From positions 1 to 49,481 of the forward strand of contig NZ_JAFFPK010000010.1 in assembly GCF_017590215.1 (NCBI RefSeq): a stretch of DNA of 49,481 nucleotides. Reading direction: 5' to 3'. Each line of letters begins with the position of its first letter. Position 1 is the first letter of the stretch. Positions 9,491 through 19,194 of the stretch are shown here, one piece after another. Under the pieces are notes generated by a model. That model saw nothing but the letters and a program-made list of their open reading frames with translations. It did no database searches and was not told the DNA's origin. The stretch comes from Clostridium sp. CCUG 7971 (GTDB lineage Bacteria; Bacillota; Clostridia; Peptostreptococcales; Peptostreptococcaceae). Both the position numbers and the translations under genes were made by a program.

Positions 9491-10333
9491 ATGCAATTTA
9501 GGAATTTATTTATAACATTGATATTTATTATAATATCACTTTTATGCGGTTGTGACAAAAATTCTCATTTAGCTGTACATATAATTGATGTTGGTCAAGG
9601 AGATAGTATTTTAATACAAACTCCTAATTCTAAAAATATTTTGGTAGATAGCGGAGATGAAAATAGTTCACATATAATTAAATCTTACTTAAAAAAATAT
9701 AAAGTAAAGACTGTAGATATAATGATTGCTACCCATCCAGACTCAGACCACATCGGAGGACTTGATAATATAATTAATGATTTTAACGTTAAATCAATCT
9801 TTATGCCAGAACAAGAAACAAATACTAACGCTTATAAAAATTTAGTTAATGCTTGTTTAAATAAAAATTTATCTATTCAACACTTATATAAAGATGACAC
9901 CATAAATATTGAAGATAATATAGATATACTAACTTTAAATCCTTCTTTTATCCAAGATGATAATAACTTAAATTCAATCGTATTCAAACTAAACTTTATG
10001 AATAAATCATTTTTATTTACAGGAGATGCTGAGTATCAAAATGAAATGGATATCATAAATTCCTTTAATTTAAATGATGTAGATTTTTTAAAAGTAGGAC
10101 ATCACGGCAGTAGCTCTTCAACTAATGAAAACTTTTTAAAAGAAGTATCTCCAGATATAGCTACAATATCATGTGGGTATAAAAATCAATACGGACATCC
10201 TCATAGATCAACTCTAGAAAATTTATCTACTGAAGGTATAAAAGTCTATAGAACTGATTTACTTGGAGATATTGTATTTTATAGCGATGGTAAAACTATT
10301 TATACTAAAAAGAATTATAAATATGAAAAATAA
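9491..10333 (+). CDS. Metallo-beta-lactamase-fold lipoprotein resembling the ComEC C-terminal domain
   Basis: The product is about 280 residues. A GGAGG site picks the ATG at 9491 over one at 9476. The N-terminus is a lipoprotein signal (FIIISLLCGC, lipid on the second Cys). The rest is an MBL-fold hydrolase: HIIDVGQGDSILI, the zinc motif HPDSDHIGGL, LFTGDAE, and VGHHGSSSSTNENFL with YGHPHRST near the end. These strings are those of the ComEC C-terminal domain and related extracellular DNases. The protein should sit on the outer face of the membrane, where it could degrade one DNA strand during uptake. It is not adjacent to comEC (2.4 kb away, opposite strand). A general nuclease role is equally possible. 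Confidence 0.86.
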   Translation: MQFRNLFITLIFIIISLLCGCDKNSHLAVHIIDVGQGDSILIQTPNSKNILVDSGDENSSHIIKSYLKKYKVKTVDIMIATHPDSDHIGGLDNIINDFNVKSIFMPEQETNTNAYKNLVNACLNKNLSIQHLYKDDTINIEDNIDILTLNPSFIQDDNNLNSIVFKLNFMNKSFLFTGDAEYQNEMDIINSFNLNDVDFLKVGHHGSSSSTNENFLKEVSPDIATISCGYKNQYGHPHRSTLENLSTEGIKVYRTDLLGDIVFYSDGKTIYTKKNYKYEK

Positions 10334-10359
10334 GGAACAATATTACTTGTTCCTTATTT
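10328..10359. terminator. Bidirectional terminator between the MBL lipoprotein gene and tcdA
   Basis: A 13-bp stem AAATAAGGAACAA and its complement around a 6-nt loop lies between two convergent stop codons, with T-rich flanks on both strands. Confidence 0.8.
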
Positions 10360-10360
10360 A

Positions 10361-11068
10361 TTATTTATTTAATAAGTCATTTATAACTACAGATGCTATT
10401 ATTAAACCTCCAACAGATGGTACAAATGAAGTACTTCCTGGTGTTATTTTTTTGCCGTTCATTATTTTCTTTTTTAGTTCTTGAGGTTGTTCTGTTGAGT
10501 ATACAACCTTTAATTTTTTTATCCTTCTATCCTTTAGTTCTTTTCTCATTACTTTAGCTAATGGGCACATACTTGTTTTATGTATATCTGTAACAACTAT
10601 TTTTGTAGGATCTAATTTATTTCCCATACCCATAGAACTTACAATCTCTAATCCTTTAGACTTGCAAGTTTCTATTAAGTGTATTTTTGATGTAACCATA
10701 TCTATAGCATCTATTACATAATCATAATCTTCCGTTAGTATCTCCTCACTCGTATCTTTGTTATATACTTTTCTAACAGCTTTAATATTTATATCGGGAT
10801 TAATATCAAGTATTCTTTCTTTCATAACTTCTACCTTATACTTTCCTACTGTAGAGTGTAGCGCCGGAAGCTGTCTATTGATATTTGTTATATCTACATC
10901 ATCAAAATCAACAATTGTAAGGTTTCCCACTCCTGCTCTAGCTATTGCTTCTGCAGCAAAACTTCCAACCCCTCCAACTCCAAATACTATCACATTAGAA
11001 TTTTTTAATTTTTCTAGTCCTTCATCACCTATTATAAGGCCTGTTCTTGTTTTAAAGTTTTTTTCCAT
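10361..11068 (-). CDS. tcdA: tRNA threonylcarbamoyladenosine dehydratase
   Basis: TcdA (YgdL/CsdL) is an E1-like enzyme that uses ATP to cyclise t6A37 in tRNAs to ct6A. The 235-residue protein has GVGGVGS for nucleotide binding (about residue 30), the DFDDVDITNINRQ motif (about 54), DYVIDAIDMVTSK (about 115) and the C-terminal GSTSFVPSVGGLIIAS characteristic of this branch rather than ThiF or MoeB. AGGAG precedes the ATG. It is a single gene, convergent with the lipoprotein gene. Confidence 0.92.
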   Translation of the reverse strand: MEKNFKTRTGLIIGDEGLEKLKNSNVIVFGVGGVGSFAAEAIARAGVGNLTIVDFDDVDITNINRQLPALHSTVGKYKVEVMKERILDINPDINIKAVRKVYNKDTSEEILTEDYDYVIDAIDMVTSKIHLIETCKSKGLEIVSSMGMGNKLDPTKIVVTDIHKTSMCPLAKVMRKELKDRRIKKLKVVYSTEQPQELKKKIMNGKKITPGSTSFVPSVGGLIIASVVINDLLNK

Positions 11069-11152
11069 ATTTACTATGCTCCTAAAGTTATTTATTTTAG
11101 TTTAACAGAATATATTTTAATATTAAATCCTAAAATTTTAAGGAGGTTTAAT

Positions 11153-11908
11153 TTGAATAAAATTATAAATCTGCTATCTTTTTTACTTATTATAAACTTA
11201 CTTATCTTAGGTAACTTACTGGTAAAAAAATATACCCATGAAACTATATTACCTATTTCTTATGCTAAAGATGTTATGCATAATAATGATAATTATAATT
11301 TAATTTTAAAAATTTTAAAAGACACTAATAATGATAATCTTATAAAATATGCTGATTATATAGAAATTTCCGTTACCGATGAAATACCTAATGATAATAA
11401 AAATAAAGTTGCTTTTACTTTATCTTTACCTGAACAAATTTCTTTTATAGCTATTTATAATAAAATTGATAATAATAATTTAAAATTTCAATGTAGTATT
11501 AATAACTTAGCTCTTGTTAGCAACTTTTATTTTTATAAGGATTTCTTAATAGTTGAGCAAAAAGACTCTAATTCTTCTAATAATATTAGCCAAAGAGAGT
11601 TTTTCGAAATATTTTATAAAAAAGATAATAAGTACATATCCGTTTTTAATAAAAGTATATATAGTGAAAAATTAAATAAAAAAGATAACAGCGATGATCT
11701 AATCAAAAATATAGAAACAAGTTCTATAGATTATTTAGAAGGATCTATACCTCGAATTTTATGTATAACAACTATAACGGAATATGAAGGTTCTCAGTCT
11801 AGCGAAGAATTCAATGAAATAAATAAAAATACCACAAAAGAAATATATAAGTGGGATGATAAAAATGAGAAGTTTATAAAATCAACAGCTGAAAATATAA
11901 ATAAATAA
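11153..11908 (+). CDS. Exported or membrane-anchored protein, function unknown
   Basis: A 251-residue protein starting with TTG, chosen because AAGGAGG lies 6 nt upstream and no ATG is in reach. Residues about 5-23 (INLLSFLLIINLLILGNLL) form a signal anchor; the rest is polar, Asn/Lys/Asp-rich, with predicted strand segments (KVAFTLSLPEQISFIAIYN). No family recognised. It stands alone, transcribed divergently from tcdA, and is followed by a strong terminator. Confidence 0.72.
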   Translation: MNKIINLLSFLLIINLLILGNLLVKKYTHETILPISYAKDVMHNNDNYNLILKILKDTNNDNLIKYADYIEISVTDEIPNDNKNKVAFTLSLPEQISFIAIYNKIDNNNLKFQCSINNLALVSNFYFYKDFLIVEQKDSNSSNNISQREFFEIFYKKDNKYISVFNKSIYSEKLNKKDNSDDLIKNIETSSIDYLEGSIPRILCITTITEYEGSQSSEEFNEINKNTTKEIYKWDDKNEKFIKSTAENINK

Positions 11909-11927
11909 TTCTCTATCTTTAATATGC

Positions 11928-11957
11928 AAAAAGGAACTCAAAAGAGTTCCTTTTTAT
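11928..11957. terminator. Terminator shared by the exported orphan gene and the selenocysteine tRNA
   Basis: A 12-bp stem AAAAAGGAACTC/GAGTTCCTTTTT with a 4-nt loop. It has T-runs on both strands and lies 20 bp after the plus-strand stop and 4 bp after the tRNA 3' end on the minus strand. Confidence 0.88.
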
Positions 11958-11960
11958 AAT

Positions 11961-12057
11961 TGGCGGGAGTGCGTGGGAATCGAACCCACCCAAGAAGCTA
12001 TTAACCCCTCATACTAGTTTTGAAGACTAGAGGACACACCAGCACCCATCCACCCCC
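11961..12057 (-). tRNA. selC: tRNA-Sec (anticodon TCA)
   Basis: The 97-nt gene is far longer than a normal tRNA. The anticodon arm CTAGT-CT-TCA-AA-ACTAG places TCA at 12021-12023 on the complement. A long variable arm follows (GAGGGGTTAATAGCTTCTT). The T-arm is GTGGG-TTCGATT-CCCAC. The acceptor stem pairs GGGGGTG with CACTCCC (one G-T pair), then G and an encoded CCA. All of this fits the bacterial selenocysteine tRNA. It is encoded about 5 kb from selB and 8 kb from selD, in its own transcription unit. Confidence 0.96.
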
Positions 12058-12089
12058 ATATAAAATAAATTTTTTATAGCTTAAGTCTT

Positions 12090-12118
12090 ATAATAACATT
12101 TTTATTTATAATTTTCAA
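12090..12118 (-). promoter_or_regulatory. Promoter of the selenocysteine tRNA
   Basis: On the minus strand TTGAAA (12113-12118) and TATTAT (12090-12095) are spaced by 17 bp, giving a start about 25 nt before the tRNA 5' end. Confidence 0.6.
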
Positions 12119-12145
12119 CAGATTTATAATTTTTAATCATATTAA

Positions 12146-12176
12146 ATAAAAAGAAGTAGCTAAATAGCTACTCCTT
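12146..12176 (-). terminator. Terminator of the 3D-domain protein gene
   Basis: AGTAGCTA pairs with TAGCTACT on the minus strand and is followed by TTCTTTTTATTT, a few bases after the stop codon at 12181. Confidence 0.75.
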
Positions 12177-12180
12177 AATT

Positions 12181-13044
12181 TTATCCAACAATATATATAT
12201 CTATAGTTTTTCTTCCCCAGTTTTTAACTGTAGACTCATCATTCATAAATATATCTATTTTATTTCCCTTTATAGCTCCTCCGCAGTCTTCTGCTATAAA
12301 TGTCTGACCAAATTGAGGTATATACACCTTTGTTCCGTATGGTATTACACTTGGGTCTACTGCTATAGTTCCCCACTTAGGCTTTGTACCTGTAGATGTT
12401 ACAGTATCTCCTGAATAAGCCGTTGCAACTACCTTCATATGTTTACCTTTACTACTTGATGAATTTGATTTAGCCGATACAGTTGATGTAGTTGCTACAT
12501 TAGCTTTTCTTCCAGTATTAGAACCTCTTGATGATGCAACTTGAACCTCAACTTTAGTTCCTTTTTTAACTATCTTATTAACTGGCTCAACTGATACTAA
12601 TTCTTCTACAAATTTCTTTTCCATTTGTTTCCCATTATGATAAGTTATTTTATAAACTAATTCATTCTTACCAGCTTGCCCTTCTGTTTTAATTTCCGTT
12701 TTACCTTTTAGTAAATTGTTATCTTCAACTACATTTACTTCAAAAGGTACCTCTTTGTTTTCTTTAATAACTTCTTCTTTAACGTCTATTATTTCTATTT
12801 TCGATCCATCTTTTAACTTACTATCTAAATCTACGCTTACAATATCATTTCCGTCATATTTAACATTTTGTTCTTCTAAAATTTCCTTCACTGTAGATTT
12901 AAACGTTGATACTGATGTTTCCTCTCCTTTTACTACTAAGGTTATATCTTTGTTTAATATAGAGTAGCCACCTGCTAAAATTCCAACTGATAATAAACCG
13001 GCCAAGACCGAGACTTTTAATGTTTTATTATTTTTTAAGTTCAT
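12181..13044 (-). CDS. Cell-wall protein with DUF348, G5 and 3D domains (YabE/Rpf-like)
   Basis: The 287-residue protein has an N-terminal membrane/signal segment (about 10-30), a DUF348 domain (ITLVVKGEETSVSTFKSTVK, about 34-85), a G5 domain (about 95-170), a Ser/Thr-rich linker, and a C-terminal 3D domain. The 3D domain has the conserved Asp sites TAYSGD, AVDPSVIPYGTKVYI and AEDCGGAIKGNKIDIF. The 3D fold is related to MltA/RlpA lytic transglycosylases, so a role in cutting or binding peptidoglycan, as in Bacillus YabE and YocH, is likely. It is a single gene with its own terminator. Confidence 0.9.
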   Translation of the reverse strand: MNLKNNKTLKVSVLAGLLSVGILAGGYSILNKDITLVVKGEETSVSTFKSTVKEILEEQNVKYDGNDIVSVDLDSKLKDGSKIEIIDVKEEVIKENKEVPFEVNVVEDNNLLKGKTEIKTEGQAGKNELVYKITYHNGKQMEKKFVEELVSVEPVNKIVKKGTKVEVQVASSRGSNTGRKANVATTSTVSAKSNSSSSKGKHMKVVATAYSGDTVTSTGTKPKWGTIAVDPSVIPYGTKVYIPQFGQTFIAEDCGGAIKGNKIDIFMNDESTVKNWGRKTIDIYIVG

Positions 13045-13149
13045 AATATTCTCCTTCCTTATCTTCTAAGTTTTATATTTAAATTAAAGTTATTTGTCAC
13101 TTTCTATGTATAAATTGTAACTTTTTTGATACCACTTGTCAACTTGACA

Positions 13150-13205
13150 AAAAATAAAAAATATGCTTACTTAGTTTTTCCAAAGTGTCCAGCATACTTT
13201 TTATT
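13150..13205 (-). terminator. Probable terminator after the rhodanese gene
   Basis: On the minus strand TATGCT pairs with AGCATA and, inside, ACTT pairs with AAGT. The stem is imperfect but is followed by TTTTTTATTTTTT. It lies between the rhodanese stop and the next gene. Confidence 0.45.
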
Positions 13206-13224
13206 AGTTACATTTTTGTAACAT

Positions 13225-13542
13225 TTAATTTGATTTTAGTTCATATTTATACCCTTTAATTCCATTTGAAAGACTATATATTTTTTCAAATCCATTTATA
13301 ATTAATACCTTGCCTGCACTTATACTTTTACTTCCTATTCCACAATATAAAATAATAGATTTTTTCTTGTATAAATCTAAAAAATTTAATTTATCAGTTA
13401 TTTCATTTATGGGAATATTTATAGCCCCTGGCAAATGCCCTTTATGGTAATTTTCATTATCTCTTAAATCTATAATTAAATCAAATTGATTATTTTCTAT
13501 CATTTCTTTAACTTGAATCGGCTTTAACATAATTAAATCCAT
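13225..13542 (-). CDS. Single-domain rhodanese
   Basis: A 105-residue rhodanese-like protein. DLIIDLRDNENYHKGHLPGA (about 19-38) is the CH2A motif region, and YCGIGSKS (about 70) is the active loop with a catalytic Cys. These enzymes transfer sulfane sulfur from thiosulfate or persulfides to acceptors. Context gives no partner: ung is upstream, separated by a terminator. An AGGTGA site precedes the ATG. Given the nearby selenium genes, a link to selenide supply can be imagined but nothing in the sequence shows it. Confidence 0.85.
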   Translation of the reverse strand: MDLIMLKPIQVKEMIENNQFDLIIDLRDNENYHKGHLPGAINIPINEITDKLNFLDLYKKKSIILYCGIGSKSISAGKVLIINGFEKIYSLSNGIKGYKYELKSN

Positions 13543-13610
13543 AAAATATCACCTAATTCCTTTTAATACATATTATTAAAATTATATTTAAAAGTTACAA
13601 TTAAATACAA

Positions 13611-13657
13611 AAATAGCCAGATTTCTAATTAAATTAGAAGTCTGGCTATTTTTATAT
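13611..13657 (-). terminator. ung terminator
   Basis: An 18-bp stem (AAATAGCCAG with TTTCTAA extension, one mismatch) and short loop with T-runs on both strands. It begins at the ung stop codon. Confidence 0.8.
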
Positions 13658-14326
13658 ATTAGGTATTTGCCAATCAATAGGCTCTTTATTTATACTTTTA
13701 AGAATTTCATTTATTTTTGAAAAGTGTTTACATCCGAAAAATCCTCTATATGCCGATAGCGGGCTTGGATGAGGAGATTCTAGTATGTAATGTTTTTTAT
13801 TATCTATTAATTTTTTCTTACTACGTGCGTTTGAACCCCATAAAACGAATATAATTGGTTCTTCACGCCCATTTAAAATCTTTATTATACTGTCAGTGAA
13901 AATTTCCCATCCTTTATCTTTATGAGAATTAGCTTCATGAGCTCTAACTGTTAATGCTGTATTTAATAAAAGAATTCCTTGATCAGCCCAAGGCATTAAA
14001 TATCCATTATTAGGTATAAAACATCCTAAATCTGATTGTAATTCCTTATATATATTTAATAAAGATGGAGGAGTTTGTATTCCTTTTTGAACTGAAAATG
14101 CTAAACCATGAGCCTGACCTTCTCCATGATATGGATCTTGCCCTAATATTAAAACCTTAGTACCATTATATGATGTATGCTTTAAAGCTTCAAATATGTT
14201 GTTTGCATCAGGGTATATTATTTTTGAACTATATTCAGCCTTTAAAAATTCTCTTAAGTTTAGATAATATTCTTTTTTAAATTCATCTTCTAATAGAATA
14301 TCCCAATCATTACCTAATTTAACCAT
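13652..14326 (-). CDS. ung: Uracil-DNA glycosylase
   Basis: Ung removes uracil from DNA. The 224-residue product has the water-activating motif [18 protein letters not shown] (about 62-79) with the catalytic Asp, [10 protein letters not shown] (about 115), VLWGSNA, and the DNA-intercalation motif [13 protein letters not shown] (about 185). Length and motifs are those of family 1 enzymes. AGGTGAT precedes the ATG. Transcribed alone or after the sensor kinase, with a strong terminator. Confidence 0.97.
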   Translation of the reverse strand: MVKLGNDWDILLEDEFKKEYYLNLREFLKAEYSSKIIYPDANNIFEALKHTSYNGTKVLILGQDPYHGEGQAHGLAFSVQKGIQTPPSLLNIYKELQSDLGCFIPNNGYLMPWADQGILLLNTALTVRAHEANSHKDKGWEIFTDSIIKILNGREEPIIFVLWGSNARSKKKLIDNKKHYILESPHPSPLSAYRGFFGCKHFSKINEILKSINKEPIDWQIPNI

Positions 14327-14381
14327 AATATCACCTACTTTAATTTAATATAAATCTATTTATATCTATTTTTCTACTATT

Positions 14382-17144
14382 TTAGTAATATATATCCGAA
14401 AATTCTATTTTTATTTTTTCATCAATATTATATATCCTTCTATCTTCCTGATAATCGTCATTATGTACATTTGTTTTAGGTATAATTATTATAAACTCAG
14501 TACCTTTATTTTCCTCACTTTTAACATATATACTACCATTATGTAGTTCAACTAAGTTTTTTACTATAGAAAGACCTATTCCACTACCCTCTGCATTTCT
14601 AGATAATGTTTTATTTACCTGTCCAAATTCTTCAAATATTAATCCTATTTTATTCTTTGGTATACCAACTCCATTATCTAGTACACTTATTGCAACATTA
14701 CTTCCTTTATCATATATATTTACATTTATACTTCCACCAATATCTGTGAATTTTATACAATTTGATAATAAATTTAATATTATTCTTTCCATTTCAGATT
14801 TATCTATATTAACATATACTTCTTCACTATCTGTATCAAATACAATGCTTATATCTTTTTTATTTGCATATTCTTCTATTTTCATAAATAAGTCTTCAAC
14901 AACATTTACAATATTGTATTTATATAGCTTTAACCTATAGAATCCTGATTCCATCTTCGTTAGATCTATTATATTTCCAATTAATCTTTGTAATCTATAT
15001 GAACTTTGTCTAACTAAATCTATATGAGATTTCACGCTATTATTATAATCTTCAATTTTTTCATTTTTATAAAGTGAATCTAATAATTGGTTAGAACTAG
15101 AAATAACATTTAATGGTGTTTTAAGTTCATGGGACATGTTCGCAAAGAATTCTGTTTTTATTTTATCAGTCTTAAATCTATCTAGTATTTCTTTTTCTGC
15201 CATCTCAGATGTTTTTTTATAGGTTAAATCTTTGATTATAAGCATTATATAATTATCTTCATTAAAAAATGGAGTTGCATTTACTTCTACTTGAACCTTA
15301 TTTTTATTATGTGTTATTAACTCATACTCTAGTAAAAGCATGTATTTATTTTTGCTGATAACCTTTTTCATTTTTCTATCAAATAAATCTTCTTCTTCTT
15401 CAGTTAAATTTATTATACTTTTAATATTGTTATTATTAATTTGATTTAAGCTATTAATTTCTAACATATCTAAAAGAGATTTATTAGCATATGTAATTTG
15501 TAATTCTTCATTTAATAGACAAATACCATCAGGTAATATATCTATAAACTTGGAATATGCTTTTTGATTTTCTCTTAGCCTCATTTGAGCTCTTTTACGA
15601 CTAGTTATATCCCTTACCACTACTATAGTGTTTAATTCTTTATTTTTTGTATAATCTGAAAATTCCATTTCTAGAAATACTTCTTTTCCATCAATTTTAA
15701 AGTAAGCTTCTTTATTTTTATTTTCCCTATAGAAATTAAAATCTATAGAATTTAATCTTTCTTTAAATATACTCTTACTTGCTTTATTAGTATATATTTT
15801 TTCTCCATTTTGAAAAACTATTATTCCATCTCCTATACTTTCTAAAAATCTTTCAGATTTCTTATTAGCATCGATTATTTTTTGTCCATACTCTATTTGT
15901 CTTGTTTTGTTTATTAATATACATAGAGCACCTTGTATATTACCCTTTATTATTAAGGGAGAAAATGCAGCATGATAAACTCTATTATTATTTACTTTAA
16001 TAATTTGGTTTAAATTTTCTTTACCATCAAATACATAATCTACATTTTTTATAAAATCGTCAAAGTTACCTATTGTATATTTCATACTTTCTTCTATGCT
16101 ATTAGTTATTTTATCGCCTTCATATGCAAATATTGATTCAAATTTTTTATTTGTATATGTCACTTTTTTATCTTTATTAAAAACTATTATGCAATTTACT
16201 GAAACATCTAATGTTGATTGCAATTTTGACTCTTTATCATTAAGAACTTCCTTAAGACCATACATATTATTTGTATGTTCTATAAGCTTAATATTATTAT
16301 TTTTTAATATATTTGTTTTTTTTACTAGTTCATAGTTTATGGAATTTAATTTATTATAAGGTTTTTTAAAATTTGCATATACTATGTAGTTATATATATA
16401 TATCATAGCTACATTAGTTATAATTTGGCTTAATATATCTGCAAATTTTAAATTATTTGAATACGGATTTATTAGTGTTGTTATTCTAGATAGAGATATA
16501 ACTATAATCATCCTCTTAAAATAGTACTTTTCTTGATCATCTAGACATTCTCCAATGTTACCAACTTTTTTATATATAACCATACCCATTAAAAGTAAAA
16601 ATCCATTTATAATCAATTCAATTAATAACTTATTTTCTTTTTCCATTAAGTTTATTTTTATTAAACTATTATCTGACAAAGCTTTCATTGCTATAAATAT
16701 TGATATCGTTGTAACAACTGTCAATATAATTATATCCATAATCACATTTTTATCTCGTTTTATGTGATTAAAACTTAAATATATACCTATCATTGGTAGT
16801 ATATCTACAAAAGCTATTAAGATAACTTTAAAATTGTTACTGTAATACATATTACTTCTATCTGTTACCATTGTAATTACATAAATACATTCTATTATCC
16901 CAGTAAGTGCAAATACTGCACCTAAAAATATACAAAATTTATCTATATTAAATTCTATACTTTTAAATACTATTATTCCCATAGCAATTAAAAATGTAGA
17001 ATATATAGTGTGTACAAAAATTTCAAACTGAGCAACATCTTTCATAATATATGATAATAATATATATCCTATAAAAATAAATAAAATAGCTAAGTTTTCA
17101 TTTATATAGTTTTTCTTTTCCCTTATCGATACAATATCCTCCAA
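14382..17144 (-). CDS. Membrane-bound PAS-domain sensor histidine kinase, no partner regulator nearby
   Basis: A 920-residue kinase. About eight hydrophobic segments fill residues 15-260, a MASE3-like sensory module. Three PAS-type regions follow (about 310-420, 425-520, 530-640). Then come the HisKA domain with phospho-acceptor FFANMSHELKTPLNVI (about 660) and an ATPase domain with NLLSNCIKFTD (N box), DNGVGIPKNKI (G1) and GSGIGLSIVKNLVELHNG (G2). Start is a TTG preceded by AGGAGG at 8 nt; no closer ATG fits. No response regulator lies beside it, so it is an orphan. The ligand is unknown; the layout resembles kinases that feed the sporulation phosphorelay or Spo0A in Clostridia, but that is only an analogy. 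Confidence 0.9.
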   Translation of the reverse strand: MEDIVSIREKKNYINENLAILFIFIGYILLSYIMKDVAQFEIFVHTIYSTFLIAMGIIVFKSIEFNIDKFCIFLGAVFALTGIIECIYVITMVTDRSNMYYSNNFKVILIAFVDILPMIGIYLSFNHIKRDKNVIMDIIILTVVTTISIFIAMKALSDNSLIKINLMEKENKLLIELIINGFLLLMGMVIYKKVGNIGECLDDQEKYYFKRMIIVISLSRITTLINPYSNNLKFADILSQIITNVAMIYIYNYIVYANFKKPYNKLNSINYELVKKTNILKNNNIKLIEHTNNMYGLKEVLNDKESKLQSTLDVSVNCIIVFNKDKKVTYTNKKFESIFAYEGDKITNSIEESMKYTIGNFDDFIKNVDYVFDGKENLNQIIKVNNNRVYHAAFSPLIIKGNIQGALCILINKTRQIEYGQKIIDANKKSERFLESIGDGIIVFQNGEKIYTNKASKSIFKERLNSIDFNFYRENKNKEAYFKIDGKEVFLEMEFSDYTKNKELNTIVVVRDITSRKRAQMRLRENQKAYSKFIDILPDGICLLNEELQITYANKSLLDMLEINSLNQINNNNIKSIINLTEEEEDLFDRKMKKVISKNKYMLLLEYELITHNKNKVQVEVNATPFFNEDNYIMLIIKDLTYKKTSEMAEKEILDRFKTDKIKTEFFANMSHELKTPLNVISSSNQLLDSLYKNEKIEDYNNSVKSHIDLVRQSSYRLQRLIGNIIDLTKMESGFYRLKLYKYNIVNVVEDLFMKIEEYANKKDISIVFDTDSEEVYVNIDKSEMERIILNLLSNCIKFTDIGGSINVNIYDKGSNVAISVLDNGVGIPKNKIGLIFEEFGQVNKTLSRNAEGSGIGLSIVKNLVELHNGSIYVKSEENKGTEFIIIIPKTNVHNDDYQEDRRIYNIDEKIKIEFSDIYY

Positions 17145-17228
17145 TACCCTCTCCTCCTATTTATTTATACTCTATTATTATACTATAAATGCTTTTTTAT
17201 CTCATTATTTCTTTATTATTTGCATAAT

Positions 17229-17274
17229 AAAATACCAAGATATGTATGTTTTTGTTATTATATCTTGGTATTTT
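17229..17274. terminator. Terminator after selB
   Basis: A 15-bp stem AAAATACCAAGATAT with its complement, a 16-nt loop, and T-rich flanks on both strands. It lies 17 bp after the selB stop codon. Confidence 0.75.
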
Positions 17275-17290
17275 ATAAATAATATAATTT

Positions 17291-19173
17291 TTAGAATAAA
17301 ACTCTTTTATTTTCTTCTCTTTTAGTTATTTTCTTTCTATCAAAATTTTCTAATAAAATCATACAATTTTTTCTATTAGAATTAATTAAATCTCTATATT
17401 CACCTAAAGTTATTTCTTTATTTTCCATTAAATAATTTATTAATTCTTCTTTAGCAGATTCATATATTTCTTTGTCCATAACATGATTATCATCTAATTT
17501 TTCAACATAATTACCTATCATAGATTCTAAAACTTCTATATAGTAGTGATTACTTTCACATATACTTTCTATACTTAATATAGGTAATACATCATCTTCT
17601 CTAAGTTTTTTTGTATATTTAATTTTATTTCTTTTTGTTTATCATTAAATACAACTTCAAAATTATATAAAGAAACTATATTATTATCTAATTTTACTAT
17701 TTTTTCATTTTCCATATAATTTAATAATGTATCTATATCTTTCATTTTAAATTTAGACTCTAATTTTGATCTAAATTCTTCCTTTAGCATACCTTTTCTA
17801 AGCCTATATTTTTTATGATAAGATAATAATATTTTTACTGTATCTTCCTTAAATTTTTCATACTTGCTCATATGAATATAAATATTATTTATAATAAGTA
17901 TTCTTTTTTCTTTCACTAATTTGTCTATAGCTTCCTTTATATTAAGTTCACTATCTCCGCTATAGCTCATAATATCTTTTATAGTTATGTACTTATTTAA
18001 ATTTATTTTTAAGTACTCTTCTAAAATATCTTTTAGTTCACCTTTTTCTTTTAACTTAAGTGTCTGTATTAGCTCATCATCAAATCTTTTATGCTTTTTA
18101 GGCGATGCATCTATTATTATGCCTCCTCCAATTGTTTCCATAGGTGAATAGGTTCTTAATACAAATTTATCTCCTTTTTTAGCAACTATATTTTCTTCTA
18201 GTCTTAGTTGTACATATCCACTTTGTCCACTCTCTATAGTTTCTACATTTAGCGGAACTGCTCTACAAAATATTTCTCTACTTCCATGATATAATCTTAA
18301 TCTATCCCAATGTTTTAATATTTTGTTAGAATGATTTACTAGTGAAAGTTTTGTATCTAACATCATAGATTCCTCCAAAGAATCTTTTGCTGCCAATACA
18401 TCTCCCCTTTGTATTTCTTCTACTTTTGCATTTGATATATTTATAGCAGTTCTCTGTCCTGCATAGGCTTCATTAACACTTTCTCCATGCACCTGTATAC
18501 TTCTTATCTTAGTTGGTAATTTTTTAGGATAAATAACTAAATCATCATCTATACTAATTTTTCCTTCTAATAATGTTCCTGTTATAACAGTTCCAAATCC
18601 ATTTACAGAAAAAACTCGATCTATATTAAGCCTTGCTGGTAAGTCTCTATCATTATCTTCTATTTCTTCACTCATCTTATCTATTGCATTAACTAAATTA
18701 TCTATTCCTCTTTTTGATATAGAGTCAACTTCTATAATATCTACATTTTCTAAAAACGTTCCTCTTACCTTTTGCTCAACATCTTCTTTTGCTAATTCTA
18801 TAAATTCATCATCAACTGTATCGCACTTTGTAAGTACTATTATTCCTTTTTTTACATTTAAAAATGTTAATATATCTAAATGCTCAACAGTTTGGGGCAT
18901 AACCCCTTCATCACATGCAACTACAAAAAGTACAATATCTATACCAGCCACTCCTGCTAGCATATTTTTTATAAATTTCTCATGTCCCGGAACATCTACT
19001 ATTCCAACTCTTTTATTGCTTGGTAAATCAAAATATGTAAATCCTAAATTTATAGATATACCTCTTCTTTTTTCTTCTGCTAATGTATCTGTTTCCCTAC
19101 CAGTTAGCGCTTTTATAAGAGTAGTTTTACCGTGATCTATATGTCCTGCTGTTCCTATTACTATGTTTTTCAT
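17291..19173 (-). CDS. selB: Selenocysteine-specific elongation factor SelB, reading frame interrupted by one base
   Basis: SelB carries Sec-tRNA to the ribosome at UGA codons marked by a SECIS hairpin. The N-terminal GTPase is intact: GTAGHIDHGKTTL (about 7), DVPGHEKF (about 60), LTKCD, followed by the EF-Tu-like domains and winged helices. After LNIQK the frame runs into a stop near 17575. The last winged helix, which binds the SECIS, continues in another frame (containing SMIGNYVEKLDDNHVMDKEI) to 17291. The joint is a run of seven A (17606-17612 on the complement), read CAA-AAA-AAC. One extra A or a -1 slip on A-AAA-AAC gives 627 residues, the family length. Without it the factor could not read the SECIS. 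It follows selA by 21 bp. Confidence 0.92.
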
Positions 19174-19194
19174 CTATTCCTCCCAATAAAGCTT

